A DNA stretch of 64,000 bases, from NCBI GenBank assembly GCA_039583875.1, contig CM077164.1, positions 70,153,628 to 70,217,627 of the forward strand, read 5' to 3'. Made by a program: the position numbers and the translations under genes. This DNA is from Platanthera guangdongensis (taxonomy: Eukaryota > Streptophyta > Magnoliopsida > Asparagales > Orchidaceae). Below the pieces are notes generated by a model that searched no databases, was not told the DNA's origin, and worked only from the letters and a program-made list of their open reading frames with translations. Shown one piece after another: positions 1-9,777 of the stretch. How positions within the stretch are numbered: the first letter of the stretch is position 1; every line of letters starts with the position of its first letter.

Positions 1-267
1 GCTGAAATCTGGACAAGAGTGGATGAAATAGAAGTTAGGGCCAAAAAACCCTAACGAGAAATCTCAAGAAATGGGGAAAAAATTACCACGGTGACGTAGA
101 TCTCACCGAGAGCTTTTCAAATCTATGCTCGAATGAAGATTTCAAGCACCGGAACTCCGTCAGCGGCGACCGGAAGGTTCACGAAATCTCACGCTCCGCC
201 ATCGCCGTCCTCACGTTTCTTCTGTTCGGGTTCGGTTCAGTTAAGAAGAAGAAGAAGAAGTCCTAAA

Positions 268-1264
268 GCCTACTCTAGTGCCAGCATGAACCACTCGAGT
301 AGCAGCATACCTACTCGAGTTCCAGCATGCCTTACTCAATTAGTAGCATAATATACTCGAGTATGAGCTCATTACTCGAGTTCCCCCATGTATTACTCGT
401 AATAGCATGATATACTCTAGTAGCAGCTCATCACTCGAGTTGCAGTAGGAAAACGACAAATAGGGGTACAAAACGGCTTCAAATCAAAACGTAGTCAACA
501 TAAAAGTTGTAGATCTCGTCGAGACGAACAAAGTTAATGTTAACCAGTTTTTGATACAATGCAGTTTTGACCCTCAAAACGGCGCCCGAATGCAGACAGT
601 AACGGCCTACTCTAGTGGCAGCATGAACCACTCGAGTTCCAACATATCTACTCGAGTAACAACATACCTACTCGAGTTCCAGCATGCCTTACTTGTGTGG
701 TAGCATAATATACTCGAGTTGGAGCTCATTACTCGAGTTCCCACATGTATTACTCGAGTAATAGCATGATATACTCGAGTAGCAGCTCATCACTCGAGTT
801 CCAACAGAACAACGATAAATAGAGGTTCAACACGACTTCAAATCGAAAGGTGGTCAACATGAAAGTTGTAGATCTCATCGAGTCGAACAAATTTCATGTT
901 AACCATTTTTTGATACGACGCCAGTTTGACCCTCAAAACTCACCCGAACGGAGACAGTAACGACCTACTCGAGTGGCAGCATGAACCAATCGAGTTCCAA
1001 CATATCTACTCGAGTAGCAGTATACCTACTCGAGTTCCAGCATGCCTTACTCGAGTAGTAGCATAATATACTCGAGTAGGAGCTCATTACTTGAGTTCCC
1101 ACATGTATTACTCGAGTAATAGCATGATATACTCGAGTAGCAGCTCATCACTCGAGTTCCCACATGTAGATCTCGTCGAGACGAACAAATTTCATGTTAA
1201 CCATGTTTTGATACAACGCCGTTTTGACCCTCAAAATGGCGCCCGAATGCAGACAGTAACAACC
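268..1264. repeat. CTCGAG tandem array in B 3' LTR (three units)
   Basis: Units of about 340-360 bp start near 268, 607 and 963. The first ~200 bp of each holds about ten CTCGAG (or one-mismatch) palindromes spaced 19-21 nt apart; the rest is a less repetitive spacer containing the phrase TTTTGACCCTCAAAA. The third unit is shortened. The array is split by solo LTR A and resumes at 3568. Confidence 0.9.
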
Positions 1265-3567
1265 TGTAACACCCCCTATCCGTCACATAGCATAAAGCAG
1301 TAGGTCCGGCCGGGGCCCGACGCCGTATGCCACAGACAGACCGGGTGGTTACTTATGGAAAACATCCAACCAATCTCAACGTCCTACACAGAGCATTCTA
1401 GCGGAAGCAGTTTATAAAAGTTGTAAACAAGAACCCAGCATCAAAGCACGAATGTCCACTAGTACAAATTAGGAATGTTATACAAAAATACCCAAAACCG
1501 GCCTTAAGGCCTTACAAAATGTTTCACTTGAATATTACATGTTTTACAAACCACGGCACGCAGGCCGGTCATACATGAATAAAACAGTAAACACTTCTAC
1601 TTGGGCCTTCGAGGGCCAGCTTCGCAAAAAGGGCTTTAGCCCGCTATTGAACGCTTGGTCCACCTGCACCTGCAAGCAACAAACCACCGCACGGTGGCAA
1701 AACAAGGCAACGGTCAGCAATGCTGACCAAATTATAACGATCCCACCCCCAACTCGGGGCGGCGATGCTCCTTCCCTGCATTTCATTAGCATTAGCGAGC
1801 AATGTATATCAATAGCCATTTCATCACAGACGTTGGCTCGCACGGCCACATGCCCCGTGCACTCAGGGCACATTCTCGGTGAACCGGTCGATGTTACGTC
1901 AATTAAAGCCATTAACATTCCGGACTCACCACCGCCACTTAGACGGCCAAACCTATGAGCAATTTGTCTTCCTGGCCTGGGTCCCGTCAATTTAAGCCAT
2001 TGACCGCCGAAGACTCACATCTATGCCAACGGCAAGTGCCACATAACCTTAGGTCTCTTTAACCGAACGACATAGAGCGGGTACGGTTCCATCTAACCCG
2101 TGCTCACATCGCAACGACAATTTAAGCCATTTGCGCGGGTCAAACTTTCACCGAGTCCCATTCTATCGCAAGTCATATAACCCCGTTATGTTCAAGTTGG
2201 CTCTCAGGCCACCAAGTTGGCAAGATCTCGTATCCGCCCAGTTTTCCGGGTGCACCTTTGGGTTAGTCCCCAAGGCTCCCTGCTGCAATCTACCGCGTAG
2301 AAAACCCGAAAAACAACCAATAGCACGGAGTCTTCTCCGGCCTTATGCAATGCAACATCACCGATCCAGACCAACATGTCCGGGTAGGCTTCACACATCA
2401 TGCCTATGTCCGTTCTCGCTTACGGACTCTAAACAACGGGGACTACACATATCTACCCGAAGGAACGCCTCCAACTCTCCGCAAACTCGCGAGAGCGGGC
2501 TTCCTATGCAAAGAAAGAGGGCTATTCATGCTCAAGATGAGAATCGTTACCCTTGAGTTCCTCTTTGGCGCCATTGAAAAGTAATCGGATGGAAATCACC
2601 GCACTAGCGTTGCCTCCGTGGATCCGGAGTCGGCTTGCGATTCGGAGCTCCGAAGCTCCTCCAATGGCGGATCTAGCTCCTTCTTCTTCCCTTAGCTCTC
2701 CTCTCTCTCCAAGGATTTAGAAAGAGAACAAGTGAAGAAAAGTAAGGGTTTTCTAAGTCAAAACCCGGGTATATCCCTTCAGGAACAACCCCCAGCCGTT
2801 GGATCTTCAGTCAAAGAAATGAACGGCTTCGATTGGGGACTGAAATGCCCAATCTGGGCCGAACACGGCCTGACACACGCCCGTGTCCAGGGCCGTGTGC
2901 CGCATTCGCCATCAAAATCGAATCTCCTGGAACCTCACACGGGTATCGAACACGCCTGTGTTCGAGCTGACACGCCCGTGTTCCACCTCACACGGCCGTG
3001 TCGCCGGCCGTGTACCCCATGATTTTTCCCCATTTTCAACCCGAGCACTGCACGGGTTCTAGGACACGCCCGTGTCCTTGCCCGTGTCGCCTTGACACGC
3101 CTGGACCCCAGGCCGTGTACACGGGACATTTCGTCGAGGGAAGATCGACGACTTGATGACACGGCCTTGGACACGCCCGTGTCCTAGGCCGTGTGCCTTG
3201 TCTCGACGATCGTCGAGTGAATCTCGACGACTCCCCGGGACGATCGTCGACACGGGTCGACACGCCCTGCGACACGCCCGTGTCGCAGGCCGTGTGCCCA
3301 TTCTCGACGAATCGTCGAGTATATCTCGACGACTCACGGCTAAGTATCGACACGGGTCGACACGCCCTGCGACACGCCCGTGTCGCAGGCCGTGTGCCCA
3401 TTCTCGACGAATCGTCGCGACAATCTCGACGACTTCGCGGCTAAGTGTCGACACGGCTCGACACGCCCTGGGACACGCCCGTGTCCCAGGCCGTGTGCCT
3501 GCTGCCAGAACTCAAACTGACCAAAAACGTCCCCCCCTTTTGCTCCCTTGAGTTTCGGGGCGTTACA
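1265..3567 (-). mobile_element. Solo LTR A (Ty3/gypsy family related to J)
   Basis: A 2303-bp insertion with LTR termini TG...CA, flanked by a perfect 5-bp target duplication CAACC at 1260-1264 and 3568-3572. Removing it restores the CTCGAG unit seen at 10947. There is no internal domain, so it is a solo LTR left by recombination between two LTRs. Orientation is minus because the related LTR of element J has its polypurine tract and pol on that side. Fragment L (40905-42328) is a closer relative. Confidence 0.88.
2870..3495. repeat. Palindrome array of solo LTR A
   Basis: Many copies of ACACG-CC-CGTGT palindromes alternate with AGGCCGTGTG, mixed with TCGACGA and TCGTCGA inverted pairs. Three copies form perfect 11-bp inverted repeats around a CC centre: 3266-3289, 3366-3389 and 3467-3490. 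An eight-plus-eight inverted repeat, CTCGACGA-A-TCGTCGAG, is seen near 3303 and 3403. Confidence 0.9.
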
Positions 3568-3972
3568 CAACCTACTCGAGTGGCAGCATGAACCACTCGA
3601 GTTCCAACATATCTACTTGAGTAGCACATACATACTCGAGTTCCAGCATGCCTTACTCGAGTAGTAGCATAATATACTCGAGTAGGAGCTCATTACTCGA
3701 GTTCCCACATGTATTACTCGAGTAATAGCATGATATACTCGAGTAGTAGCTCATCACTCGAGTTCCAGCAGAAAATCAACAAATACAAAACGGCTTCAAA
3801 TCGAAAAGTAGTCGACATGAAAGTTGTATATCTCGTCGAGACGAACAAATTTCATGTTAACAATGTTTTGATATGACGCCGTTTTGACCCTCAAAATGGC
3901 ATTCGAGCAAAATATAAAACGGGTTATTCGAGTAGAACCATAACTACTCGAGAAGACTCAAAACGGAAGCCC
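3568..3972. repeat. CTCGAG array of B 3' LTR, continued
   Basis: Continuation of the 3' LTR after solo LTR A. One further CTCGAG unit (3570-3765) is followed by the spacer and by sequence matching 13350-13426 of the 5' LTR. It ends abruptly where integrase coding sequence begins. Confidence 0.85.
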
Positions 3973-5084
3973 TCCAAATCGGTCCTGCGCTGATTGGCAT
4001 ACTTTTCGTAGCGCTCCTGGGCTACCCGAAGCTTCTCTCGGATGAGCCTAACTGAAATTTCCATCTCTTTAAGGGCTTTTGGACCTAGCAACGGTCTCTC
4101 ACCAACCTCTGCCCAAAATAAAGGAGTCCTGCAACGTCTCCCATATAAAGCTTCAAATGGAGCCATTTGCAAGCTCTCCTGGTAGCTATTATTGTAGGCA
4201 AACTCTATTAGCCTCAGACGCTCATCCCACGCTCCACCGTGGTCCAAAATGTAACATCTAATCATGTCCTCCATGATCTGATTTACTCTTTCCGTTTGTC
4301 CATTCGTCTGCGAATGGTAGGCGGTGGAATACCTCAAGTCGGTACCCAACCCCTCTTGCAAGCTCTTCTAGAAATGAGACGTAAACCTAGAGTCTCGATC
4401 AGATACAATACTGACAGGTACTCCATACAACCTGATGACCTCGTCCAAATACAATTCAGCTATTTTATTCATGGAGTAGTCAATCTTGAACGGCACGAAG
4501 TGAGCACTCTTCGTCAGTCTATCCACGATCACCCAAACTGAGTCATGCCCTATGGGAGATCTCGACAATCCAGTAATAAAGTCCATCGAGATACTCTCCC
4601 ATTTCCAACTCGGGATCTCCAAAGGTGTTAACTTGCCTCCAGGCCTTCCATGATCGGCCTTAAATTGCTTACATGTGAAACATTCAAATACAAACCTTGC
4701 TATATCACCCTTCATACCCATCCACCAAGCAATCTATTTCAGATCCTGGTACATCTTGGTCGAACCGGGGTGGTAGGCCACATTAGAACCATGTGCCTCC
4801 TTGCATAACTGATACCTAATATCCTTAACAGTGGGAATGCAAAGCCTACCATGGTATCTCAGGGTTCCCATATCATCAATAGAAAACTCTGGCAACTCAC
4901 CCTTCACAGCTCTACTATAAAGATGCAACAGATCTGTGTCCTCCTTTTGATGCAATCTAGTAAGCATAATCCATGAAGGCTCTAACACTTCTAATTCACT
5001 AGTCGAGCTGCCACTTCCCACTGAAATTCCCATCAGTAGAAATTCTTCTACCAGTGAATCCACCGAAAGGTTAAACATTTTAGC
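3973..5084 (-). pseudogene. pol: Element B integrase, truncated
   Basis: Integrase inserts the reverse-transcribed copy into the host genome. In order on the minus strand: an HHCC zinc-binding region (EAH and AYHPG near 4770, CFTC near 4680), then catalytic Asp in SMDFITGL, Asp in VSDRDSRF, and Glu in GQTERV (near 4310). In-frame stops lie at about 4734 and 4365. The coding sequence stops after a D-L-E near 3973, where other elements continue into a basic C-terminal domain and chromodomain. Those parts are missing because of the junction with the 3' LTR. Confidence 0.88.
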
Positions 5085-5681
5085 TGTCTTCCTGCTCAGG
5101 GCATCGACTACCACGTTAGCCTTGCCCGGGTGGTAATGGATCTCAACATCATAGTCTGCCACATACTCCAGCCATCTATGCTGGCGCAAATTCAGTTCCT
5201 TCTATGTGAAGACGTATTTCAAACTTTTATGATCAGTATAAATCTTACATATAGCGCCATACAACAGATGTCTCCACAACTTGAGGGCATAAATCACTGT
5301 TGCAAATTCCAGGTCATGCGTAGGGTAATTTTATTCATGAACCTTTAGCTGCCTAGACCCATACGCAATAACCTTGCCCTCCTGCATCAACACGCATCCG
5401 AGCCCAACATGTGATGCATCCACATACACGACATACTCAAGTCCTTCAGTAGGCAGGGTCAAAACTGTTGCAGTGCATAATCTCCTCTTCAGCTCCTGTA
5501 ACGCCTCTTCACACTTATCACTCCAAATAAAGGCTACATGCTTCTGCGTTAACTTTGTTAAGGGAACAGATAATGTAAAGAATCCCTCCACAAACCTTCT
5601 ATAGTAGCCCGCCAGCCCTAGAAAACTTCTTATTTCCTTGGGAGTGGTAGGCCTACTCCAATCCATCACTGCAGCTATCTT
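5085..5681 (-). pseudogene. pol: Element B RT connection and RNase H domain, broken
   Basis: Begins with the conserved [15 protein letters not shown] motif of Ty3/gypsy RT, continues through the RNase H region ([24 protein letters not shown], then HYHPGKANVVVDALS) and leads into integrase. A stop near 5331 splits it. RNase H removes the RNA strand of the RNA-DNA hybrid during reverse transcription. It is continuous with the RT segment upstream and the integrase downstream, so it was one polyprotein. Confidence 0.85.
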
Positions 5682-6929
5682 CTACAGATCAACCTTTATC
5701 CCATCTTTATTCACCACATGGCCCAAGAAGGAGACTTGAGGTAGCCAAAACTCGCACTTGCTCAACTTAGCATACAACTTATGCTCTCTCAAAGTTGACA
5801 AAACCAATCGCAAGTGCTGCGCATGCTCTTCAGCATTGCAGGAGTAGACTAGAACGCCATCTATGAACACGATGACAAAATGATCCAGGAAGTCCTTGAA
5901 TACTCTGTTCATCAAATCCATGAATTCGGCGGGTGCATTAGTGAATCCAAAAGACATTACCAAGAACTCGAAATGTCCATGCCGCGAACGAAAAGCAGTT
6001 CGTGGAATGTCTGCCTCACGAATCCTCAACTGATGGTAACCCAAATGCAGGTTAATCTTGGAAAATACAGAGCTACCACAAAACTGGTCAAACAGATCAT
6101 CAATTCTCGGCAAGGGGTATCTGTTCTTGATGGTCACTTTATTCAATTCTCTGTAATCTATACACAGCCTCATTGATCCATCTTTCTTCTTTACAAATAG
6201 AATGGGAGCACACCACAGTGACGAAATTGGACTAATGAAACCGTTCTGCAACAGCTCATCTAACTGGGTACGTAGCTCTCCCAACTCACGCGGAGCTATA
6301 CGGTACAGAGCCTTAGCGATAGGACGGGTACCCGGTTCTAAATCAATGACAAACTCAACATCTCTCTCAGGCGGAAGACCAGGAAGATTATCAGGAAACA
6401 CGTCAGGAAACTTGCGCACAACAACAATGTCCTCCACAAGCGGCAAACTAACAACAATCTCCAACACTGAAACCAAATAGGCAAAGCATCCTGAATTCAA
6501 AAGCTTTCGAGCACTTACCGCGGAAATGATCGGAGAATCTTGGTGCGAATAACCATAAACGCTCCTGCGTTGACCGTCATCCATCTTGAAGTCCAAACGC
6601 CTGACCTTGTATTGGATTACTGCATCGTACTTCGATAGCCAATCCATGCCCAGGATTACATCAAAATCTTCCAGGTCTATAACTTTTAGATCCGCAACCA
6701 TGAGAAAATCTCCCAACTGGACTGGACAACCCTGAATTCCCTTATCTGACACAATGAAATCACCTGAGGGGAACTTGACACAGAACGGGTCACCAACCGA
6801 ATTGAGGGTCAAACGGTGACGCTCTACAAAAGATCTAGCCACGAATGAGTGGGTAGCACCGGAATCAAAAAGAACGTTAAACTTTCCTATAAAATTAAAT
6901 ATACGACTAAGGGAAAAGAACGTTGACAT
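5682..6929 (-). pseudogene. pol: Element B protease and reverse transcriptase, RT active site mutated
   Basis: A 415-codon open frame. Protease: [10 protein letters not shown] (catalytic DSG, ~residues 20-30) and [42 protein letters not shown], and the downstream motif [14 protein letters not shown]. Two of the three catalytic aspartates are changed: the usual K-I-D-L is K-I-N-L, and the usual F-I-D-D box is F-I-D-G. The RT is therefore almost certainly inactive despite the long frame. The first ~14 codons overlap the intron-like segment, so the first ATG may not be a real start. Confidence 0.9.
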
Positions 6930-7030
6930 TTAGATCATACCTAGAAAAGTTACTTACCTTAAACTTTCCTATAAAATTAAATATACGACTAAGGGAAAAG
7001 AACGTTGACATTTAGATCATACCTAGAAAA
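6879..7030. repeat. Tandem duplication, 82-bp period, in the gag-protease gap of B
   Basis: Copies at 6879-6948 and 6961-7030 are identical over 70 bp and separated by 12 nt. In element sense the spacer between copies creates AAG|GTAAGT, a perfect plant 5' splice consensus (from 6957), and each copy carries its own TTTTATAG acceptor (ending 6969 and 6887). This would leave an 11-nt mini-exon that breaks the reading frame. Confidence 0.9.
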
Positions 7031-7052
7031 TAAAACAAGGTTAGGATCTAAC
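6887..7052 (-). other. Putative intron at the gag-protease junction of B
   Basis: Gag reads to V-I-S-G and then meets TAG at 7048, within a donor-like CAG|GTTAG. Protease lies in a different frame. Removing 7052 down to 6887 (donor CAG|GT, acceptor TTTTATAG|GA) joins the frames at phase 1 and gives a normal run into the protease active site. The segment is T-rich. It contains a 70-bp direct duplication; without it the intron would be 84 nt. Elements G and H show the same arrangement. Confidence 0.55.
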
Positions 7053-8276
7053 CTGAAATAACTTGGGTCGACGTCTGAGCTTCATCCGCTGACACCACAT
7101 TCAACTTGCCCTTCCCTTTGTCCAAGAGCTGCAGTGGCGGCAAGGCCTGAAGTGGCACTGGCTGCAACGGGGGTTGAGCTTGTGGGCAACGGGTCTTGAC
7201 ATGCCCCTTCTGCCCACATAGATAACAGGTCTTGTCATTCCAGCAATGGGCTGCATCATGCCCCGTCTTGTTGCAACTGGAACAAACTAATCTCTCTTTG
7301 GGGGCGCCCTGAATCGCATGCACCTGCTCTTGCTTCCGAGCTCCCAGTCTCTGGTAACAGCTCTCGAACGGGTGGCCTGCCCGACCACAAAAACTGCACA
7401 CTTCCTTGCCTCTTTTCTTCCCAATAGTCCCGGATTCCGGTGATTCCTTACCTTCAACAGACTTCTTCTTATCCTTCATCATTTTCTGACCTCTGACCTT
7501 GGCATTGTCAATGGATTCCACCTTCATAGCAGCCTCTACCACTTCTGAATAAGTCCCGGATCCGTAGGCACTGGTAAGCTGCTGGATGTCATTCCGAAGA
7601 CCACCCAGGAATATCTTGACTCAGTTGGATTCTAAAGATACCAAGTTAGGAGCAAAGCGGCTCAGCCTACTGAACTCCACCTCGTATTCACTGATAGTAA
7701 GCTGCCTCTGCTTTAAGTGAAGGAAGTCATTCATCAACCGGTCTCTTTCCACAGACGATAAGAACTTCTTCAAAATAACTCCTTGAAGGACTCCCACGAG
7801 CATCCATCCTTCAAGCTTTTTTTCTCCCTCAACCACCAACTCTTGGCCATGCCCTTGAGTTGATAAGTGGCAACCATCACTCTCTGGTCTGCAGAGATAC
7901 CAGAGTAGGTGAACATCTCCTCGATGGAAATCATCCAGTCATCTAATGCCATAAAATCTGCCTTTCCATCATACGTAGGGGGTCCTAACCTTTGAAAGTG
8001 CTAAATGAAAGTAATCTTTGGTGGCAACACCGCCGGGGGCACCAGAGGAGCGGGGGGAACATGAAAAACTAGATCCACGACGGGCTCTTGCGCCCTCTGC
8101 GACTGACTCGCCACGACTGACAACAACGACTGAATCTGCGACTGCATCTCCAGTATCTGCCTTGACAGGGCCTCATTGCTCTGTCACAATCCCTATATCA
8201 CTGCCTCACTCTGGGCACCAGAAGATTCTCCCTCCGACTAGGGAGTAGTTCTCGTCACCGGACGCTTAGGCGGCAT
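7048..8276 (-). pseudogene. gag: Element B gag with three CCHC zinc knuckles, broken
   Basis: Gag packages element RNA into virus-like particles. The start is ATG at 8276, matching the start of G gag at 60913. Visible parts: an N-terminal region with several stops, the retrotransposon gag domain (DWMISIEEMF, KGMAKSWW), a frameshift near 7775, continuation through RDRLMNDFLHLKQ, a basic linker, then three CX2CX4HX4C knuckles starting CSFCGRAGH, CSSCNKTGH and CYLCGQKGH (about 7410, 7280 and 7215). It ends V-I-S-G-stop at 7048. Three knuckles is unusual; one is common in this group as far as I recall. Confidence 0.88.
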
Positions 8277-8971
8277 TCTAAACAATCAATAAATGATCTA
8301 TCAACACCTAGCGTAATATGCTAGACTTACAACCTAACTCAGACATAAAACCTTAGATACTTGCTCATGCTGCTAGCTTGCTCTGGGATTTAAAATAAAT
8401 GATGACATGTCCTACTTAGGGGGAAATACCCTCATCCTTATGACTCTTGTGACTATTATATGAGCGCATGAATGATTACTTTTTTTTTAATTTCAAATCA
8501 TGTGTGTACATATGTCATCCTGTAGATCTTTAACTTGGCACGTGTGCTTATACAATGATATGATATATATGCAGTGCTATGCATTCTAAAGAAAGGTCTT
8601 AATGCATGTATGAGCGGCGTACACATACAATGTTATGCATCCCATACTACATAATATTGTATGTAACGAAAAAGGTAAAACATGCTAATGGGCATCCATG
8701 TAATGGTGGTTATGCATCTCATACTACATAACCGTCACATGTCACCACCAATGGTGGATCCATATACAAACACATATTATGCATCCCATACTACATAATA
8801 TGCCCCGTATACTTCTTCTTTTGTGCTATGAGTGTAGTGTTCATGCTTCCATCAAGATCTACTGATGACATACCAGTGTGTGTATGCAATGAATGACACG
8901 ACGAGAGTTTTGCTTGAGGGCAAGTTGTTCGACCAACTTGCCAAACCAACTGCCCCTCTTGTAGATCCAAC
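8277..8971 (-). other. 5' leader of element B, with decayed primer-binding site
   Basis: About 695 nt between the LTR end (8972) and the gag ATG, nearly the same length as in G (689 nt). The primer-binding site is decayed: G keeps TGGTATCAGAGG, whereas B has TGGATCTACAAGAG at the equivalent place. The region is AT-rich and holds the three hairpins. Confidence 0.75.
8623..8802 (-). promoter_or_regulatory. Three conserved-loop hairpins in the 5' leader of B
   Basis: In element sense: hairpin 1 at 8802-8773 (9 bp, perfect), hairpin 2 at 8737-8704 (7 bp, then a 2x2 internal loop and 2 bp), hairpin 3 at 8664-8623 (14 of 15 positions paired). All share the 12-nt loop TAGTATGGGATG, or TAGTATGAGATG in hairpin 2. 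Spacing from hairpin to hairpin is 65 and 73 nt, against 65 and 72 in element G. They lie between the primer-binding site and gag, where retroelements keep packaging and dimerisation signals. Function is inferred from position only. Confidence 0.75.
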
Positions 8972-9777
8972 TGTCACAACCCGCATTTTCACCACAACGA
9001 TGAAATATCAGAGTAAGGGAAAATGCGCGTCATGTTGCCACGTCAGCAGGGGATAACTGTAGACGCTCAGGCAACATTCCGACTCAATACTAAAAATATA
9101 ATTTAAAATGTTTTATTGAATAAGTTTATTTAAGTTAGGAAATTGGCCGTATCCCTCGCCTTAGTGGTTCACGAGTCCACCAGAATTAAAGTAATTAAAC
9201 ACAGTGGAAAATACTATAGTAAACAAGTTAGACATCCTACATGAGTCTAGCATCCCAAAAAAACTCAAGGCATGCATTACCCTAAATTTATAGTAATAAT
9301 GTCGAAGTAGTTTGTACGGTATTTAAATATAGTGATTTGGAGTTTTAAAACATGATGTGCATGATATAGTGATATTAGTTGGTTTTATAGTTGAAAATAC
9401 CTATAGGCATCCTAGCATAAATCTTTCCCAGAGAGCAAGAACTACTAACACAAAAGTAGACACTAGCAACTAGCCAAATATCCAAGAATGACAATAAACA
9501 ATCAGTGGGCGTCAAACACATGACACGAACCCACTAAAAGTTCTCAAGTCTGAAGCATACTACAAAAGAACAAAAGCTACCTCGCAACCTCGAGGCACCC
9601 TCAGCAAACCCAGCAACAAAACTACTCAGCCGCACCACCGGCTACAGCACTGAACCTGAGGCATTCAAGAGAAGAACACCTCAGCAAGAAAAAAAAACAA
9701 GTGACAAAAGAATAGGTAAGCAAGTGAGTAAGATAAACAAAGGAGGGTGTACCAAACCCAACCAAAGGAGGAAGAAT

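Larger units (their letters stand above)
1..3972 (-). repeat. 3' LTR of element B, incomplete and interrupted
   Basis: Position 1 onward matches 10540 onward of the 5' LTR, and the segment ends at the same sequence found at 13426 of the 5' LTR. It is interrupted by solo LTR A. In element sense the first 277 nt of the LTR (equivalent of 13427-13703) are absent: integrase coding sequence joins directly to LTR interior at 3972/3973. The far end lies outside the window. Confidence 0.8.

Noticed and set aside
268..1264. Regularly spaced CTCGAG repeats as a CRISPR array
   Set aside because: The repeat is only 6-10 bp, spacing is 19-21 nt, the whole ~350-bp unit repeats with its spacers, and the context is a plant retrotransposon LTR with no cas genes.
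1544..1990. 148-codon minus-strand frame in solo LTR A, overlapping a 139-codon plus-strand frame
   Set aside because: No recognisable domain, frames open on both strands, and it is not evidently kept in the related LTRs J or L. Treated as chance.
2935..3551. Several overlapping frames across the A palindrome array
   Set aside because: Frames open on both strands with Arg/Thr-rich repeats are a by-product of the GC-rich array.
1265..3567. TGTAAC...GTTACA ends as terminal inverted repeats of a DNA transposon
   Set aside because: The related copy J has a polypurine tract and gypsy pol on one side, a 5-bp target duplication fits an LTR insertion, and inverted TG..CA ends are normal for LTRs.
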